A stretch of 64,000 bases of DNA, taken from Geosporobacter subterraneus DSM 17957. Lineage in GTDB: Bacteria > Bacillota > Clostridia > Peptostreptococcales > Thermotaleaceae. This document shows positions 62,179 through 64,000 of the stretch, one piece after another. The stretch is taken from positions 1 to 64,000 of the forward strand of contig NZ_FQZV01000005.1 of the NCBI RefSeq assembly GCF_900142145.1, read 5' to 3'. Below the pieces are notes generated by a model. That model saw only the letters and a list, made by a program, of their open reading frames with translations. It was not told the DNA's origin and did no database searches. The translations under genes were made by a program, and so were the position numbers. The first letter of the stretch is position 1, and every line of letters begins with the position of its first letter.

Positions 62179-62232
62179 AATTCATATATCGTATATTACG
62201 GTATATGAATTATTATATCTGAAACAGATATA
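62179..62232. promoter_or_regulatory. Two palindromes in the fetA-marR divergent region
   Basis: AATTCATATATCG (62179-62191) and CGGTATATGAATT (62199-62211) form a 13-base inverted repeat with one mismatch. TATATCTG-AAA-CAGATATA (62214-62232) is a perfect 8-base inverted repeat. Both could be operators for fetAB or the MarR gene. No regulator can be assigned. Confidence 0.45.
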
Positions 62233-62260
62233 TTTTTTCAAGTTAATTTTCAAAAAATAT

Positions 62261-62292
62261 AGTTGCAAAATACAACTGTTTTATATTACAAT
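62261..62292 (+). promoter_or_regulatory. Promoter and MarR-type operator of the arsenic module
   Basis: TTGCAA (62263-62268), 18 bp and TACAAT (62287-62292) form a promoter. AGTTG-N7-CAACT (62261-62277) is a palindrome over the -35, of the form bound by MarR-family proteins. Autoregulation by the product of 62310 is likely. Confidence 0.6.
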
Positions 62293-62309
62293 TAAATTGA
62301 GGTGATGAA

Positions 62310-62747
62310 ATGGAAAGTGCAGGTAAGATTAGAGAGCTGGTGCGACTGTTTATCCGCAATTTAGAAATTCTGCATAAAAGCGAAGCCTCTTGCTGTGGGA
62401 TTACCATCGGCCAATGTCATGCCATTGTAGAAATTGGTAGAGCCGGTAGTATTTCTCTAAATGAATTAGCGCTTTTACTCAACTTAGATAATAGTACCAT
62501 GAGTAGAACCGTCAATAACTTAGTGCAGCAGGAGCTGGCTGAGCGGGAGGCAGATCCCCAGGATCGCAGATTTGTCAGCATTAGGCTGACAGAAAAGGGA
62601 GGTGAGGTTTTTAGAGGAATAGAAGAGGAAATGACGATTTATTTCAATAAGGTTTTCGCAGATATCCCTGAAAGGAAACGGGATCAAGTCATTGAAAGTT
62701 TAGAGCTGCTGCTGGAGGCAGTAAGGAAAAATAAATGCTGTTCATAG
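62310..62747 (+). CDS. MarR-family regulator with terminal cysteine pairs
   Basis: This 145-residue winged-helix protein has LNELALLLNLDNSTMSRTVNNL as recognition region and DPQDRRFVSIRLTEKG as wing, both typical of MarR. Vicinal cysteines occur near the N-terminus (SEASCCGITIGQC) and at the extreme C-terminus (KNKCCS). With arsM 15 bp downstream, they suggest direct arsenite sensing. This would be a MarR-type analogue of ArsR; it is inference. Confidence 0.85.
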   Translation: MESAGKIRELVRLFIRNLEILHKSEASCCGITIGQCHAIVEIGRAGSISLNELALLLNLDNSTMSRTVNNLVQQELAEREADPQDRRFVSIRLTEKGGEVFRGIEEEMTIYFNKVFADIPERKRDQVIESLELLLEAVRKNKCCS

Positions 62748-62762
62748 AAAGGGGCCATGAAA

Positions 62763-63578
62763 ATGAAAGAGGATCTAAGAGAAAAGGTTAAAGAGTATTA
62801 TGGAGGGATTGCAGATAAGGTGGTTCAGGGGGAAAAAGGAAGCTGTGGCTGCGGAACCTCTTGCTGCGGTGATATCAGCGAACTTATCCTGTACGACGGG
62901 GAAGCAACTCAGGATCTGCCAAAGGCTGCTGTCAACGCCTCTTTAGGTTGCGCCAATCCGCTGCTATTTGCAGACCTTCAGGAGGGAGAAAGTGTGCTGG
63001 ACTTAGGAAGCGGCGGAGGCATTGATGTGCTGATGGCCTCTAAGATTGTAGGTGAACGGGGGATGGTTTACGGATTGGATATGACCGATGAAATGTTGGC
63101 GCTGGCCAATAAAAACAAGGAAGAAATGGGCGCAGTCAATGTTGAGTTTATCAAGGGCTATATCGAGGAAATCCCACTGGGGGACGGTATAATGGATGTC
63201 ATCATGTCTAACTGCGTGATCAATCTTTCTGCGGATAAGGAGAAGGCATTGGCAGAAGCCTATAGAGTGCTGAAGCCTGGCGGCCGTCTGGCTATCGCAG
63301 ATATTGTTGCCCTTAGGCCTGTTTCCCAGGAAATTAGAAAACAGGCAGAGCTTTGGGTGGGCTGTATCGCGGGAACCCTGGAGGTGGATGCCTATATGGA
63401 TATTTTACAGAAAGTAGGTTTTCATACGATAGAGATTGAACCTGTTCATGTGTATACTAAACCTATTATTGAAGGTTTACTGGCATCAAAGAAGGAACTT
63501 CTGCCTCAGGAACTGTCCATCTCCCTGGATGCAGTAGATGGTGCTTTTGCCGGTGCCTATATTAAAGCTTATAAATAG
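62763..63578 (+). CDS. arsM: Arsenite S-adenosylmethionine methyltransferase
   Basis: ArsM methylates As(III), giving volatile or less toxic species. The ~271-residue protein has a Cys-rich N-terminal segment (GSCGCGTSCCGDI) and the second conserved Cys in SLGCANP. The SAM motif is VLDLGSGGGIDVL. The two remaining catalytic cysteines are in MSNCVINLS and LWVGCIAG. All four As-binding positions are present. ATG 62763 is 8 bp from AAAGGGG; ATG 62757 is in frame but too close. Confidence 0.94.
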   Translation: MKEDLREKVKEYYGGIADKVVQGEKGSCGCGTSCCGDISELILYDGEATQDLPKAAVNASLGCANPLLFADLQEGESVLDLGSGGGIDVLMASKIVGERGMVYGLDMTDEMLALANKNKEEMGAVNVEFIKGYIEEIPLGDGIMDVIMSNCVINLSADKEKALAEAYRVLKPGGRLAIADIVALRPVSQEIRKQAELWVGCIAGTLEVDAYMDILQKVGFHTIEIEPVHVYTKPIIEGLLASKKELLPQELSISLDAVDGAFAGAYIKAYK

Positions 63579-63590
63579 GGGGGCGTAGGA

Positions 63591-64000
63591 ATGTATAGCA
63601 TAAGAGAAGCCGTATTGACGGATGTTCCCCGAATCACGGATATATACAACGAGGGGATCGCAGATCGGGTGGCTACGCTGGAAACCAGACTGAGAGAATC
63701 AGAAGAAATGGAAGCCTGGCTGTTGAACAGGGGGGAAGCCTATAAAATACTGGTAATCGCTGACGAGGCAGATCAAGTACTTGGGTGGGCATCTTTAAAT
63801 GTATTTAATGCAAGGTGCTGTTACAGCAGCGTTGTGGATATTTCCATCTACATCCAAAGAAGCATGCGGGGAAAAGGGCTAGGCAAAATTCTACTGCAGG
63901 GTTTAATAGAAACTGCTAAAAAACAGGGATTCCACAAACTGGTGCTGAGTACTTTCAAATTTAACGAAGCGGGCCAAAACCTCTATCGAAGTCTTGGCTT
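63591..64000 (+). CDS. GNAT acetyltransferase, ArsN/phosphinothricin acetyltransferase type (3' end outside window)
   Basis: The frame is open from ATG 63591 to the window edge (~136 codons). It begins MYSIREAVLTDVPRITDIYNEGI, as in phosphinothricin and arsinothricin N-acetyltransferases. The acetyl-CoA loop is RSMRGKGLGKILLQGLIE, and VLSTFKFNEAGQNLYRSLG follows. It lies 13 bp after arsM. ArsN enzymes inactivate arsinothricin, and the ars context favours that role over herbicide-type substrates. Confidence 0.85.
   Translation, partial: MYSIREAVLTDVPRITDIYNEGIADRVATLETRLRESEEMEAWLLNRGEAYKILVIADEADQVLGWASLNVFNARCCYSSVVDISIYIQRSMRGKGLGKILLQGLIETAKKQGFHKLVLSTFKFNEAGQNLYRSLG

Overview
The window is chromosomal DNA from a low-GC, strictly anaerobic, probably spore-forming Firmicute of the class Clostridia. 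The evidence is strong AGGAGG ribosome sites with frequent GTG/TTG starts, sigma-A promoters, a T-box leader, an FMN riboswitch, AddAB, three S-layer homology repeats, ferredoxin-type ATPases and 2-hydroxyacyl-CoA dehydratase activator relatives. An Alkaliphilus-like lineage is my impression only. No rRNA, tRNA or CRISPR array was seen.

Layout. 1-317 is the 3' end of an IS1380-type transposase. 657-13678 is one long operon for an exported [NiFe] hydrogenase: an SLH-anchored RCC1 propeller protein, the Tat-signal small subunit, the large subunit, the maturation protease, hypA, hypB, tatA, tatC, hypF, hypC, hypD, hypE and a small unknown gene. Its promoter carries a Fur-box-like palindrome. 13810-16433 holds an MntR-like repressor divergent from a ZIP metal transporter, and a decayed EamA transporter with a histidine-rich tail. 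16520-22162 holds a small helical protein, a five-gene cluster (Mrp ATPase, two NifX-family proteins, two MinD-type ferredoxin ATPases) resembling the 'orange protein' loci of Desulfovibrio, then a Fur-family regulator, a DUF134 regulator and a second ZIP paralogue.

22246-25941 is the ribDEBAH operon (minus strand) under an FMN riboswitch. It is followed by an ECF-type vitamin transporter S component with a class V aminotransferase, a pair of CoA-dehydratase-activator-related proteins, and a complete Cu/Zn superoxide dismutase with a Tyr/Trp-rich tail. 30911-39357 is mixed: gpmI, a glutaredoxin, an unknown protein, a UvrD-type helicase, an HD-GYP phosphodiesterase, an FAD amine/amino acid oxidoreductase and a lipoprotein. 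39431-42689 encodes a branched-chain amino acid ABC transporter without its binding protein. proC (43417) sits behind a T-box with a CCC proline specifier. addB-addA-sbcD-sbcC (44330-55524) is a DNA-repair block.

55633-64000 encodes an RSH-type HD hydrolase, a polysaccharide deacetylase with an odd start, psd, a PHP phosphatase, a Na+/H+ antiporter, FetAB metal export, and an arsenic module (MarR-type regulator with cysteine pairs, ArsM, and an ArsN-like acetyltransferase cut by the window edge).

Accessory DNA lies between genes. There are several GTAG-headed palindromes arranged in inverted pairs, like REP/BIME sequences. A remnant of a REP-associated tyrosine transposase lies at 60561. Two small inverted-repeat elements (6225-6365 and 42862-43055) share an identical 15-base core inside unrelated outer repeats.

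Metal handling is the common thread of the first 22 kb: nickel-iron cofactor assembly, Fe-S carrier ATPases, ZIP uptake, and MntR- and Fur-type regulators.
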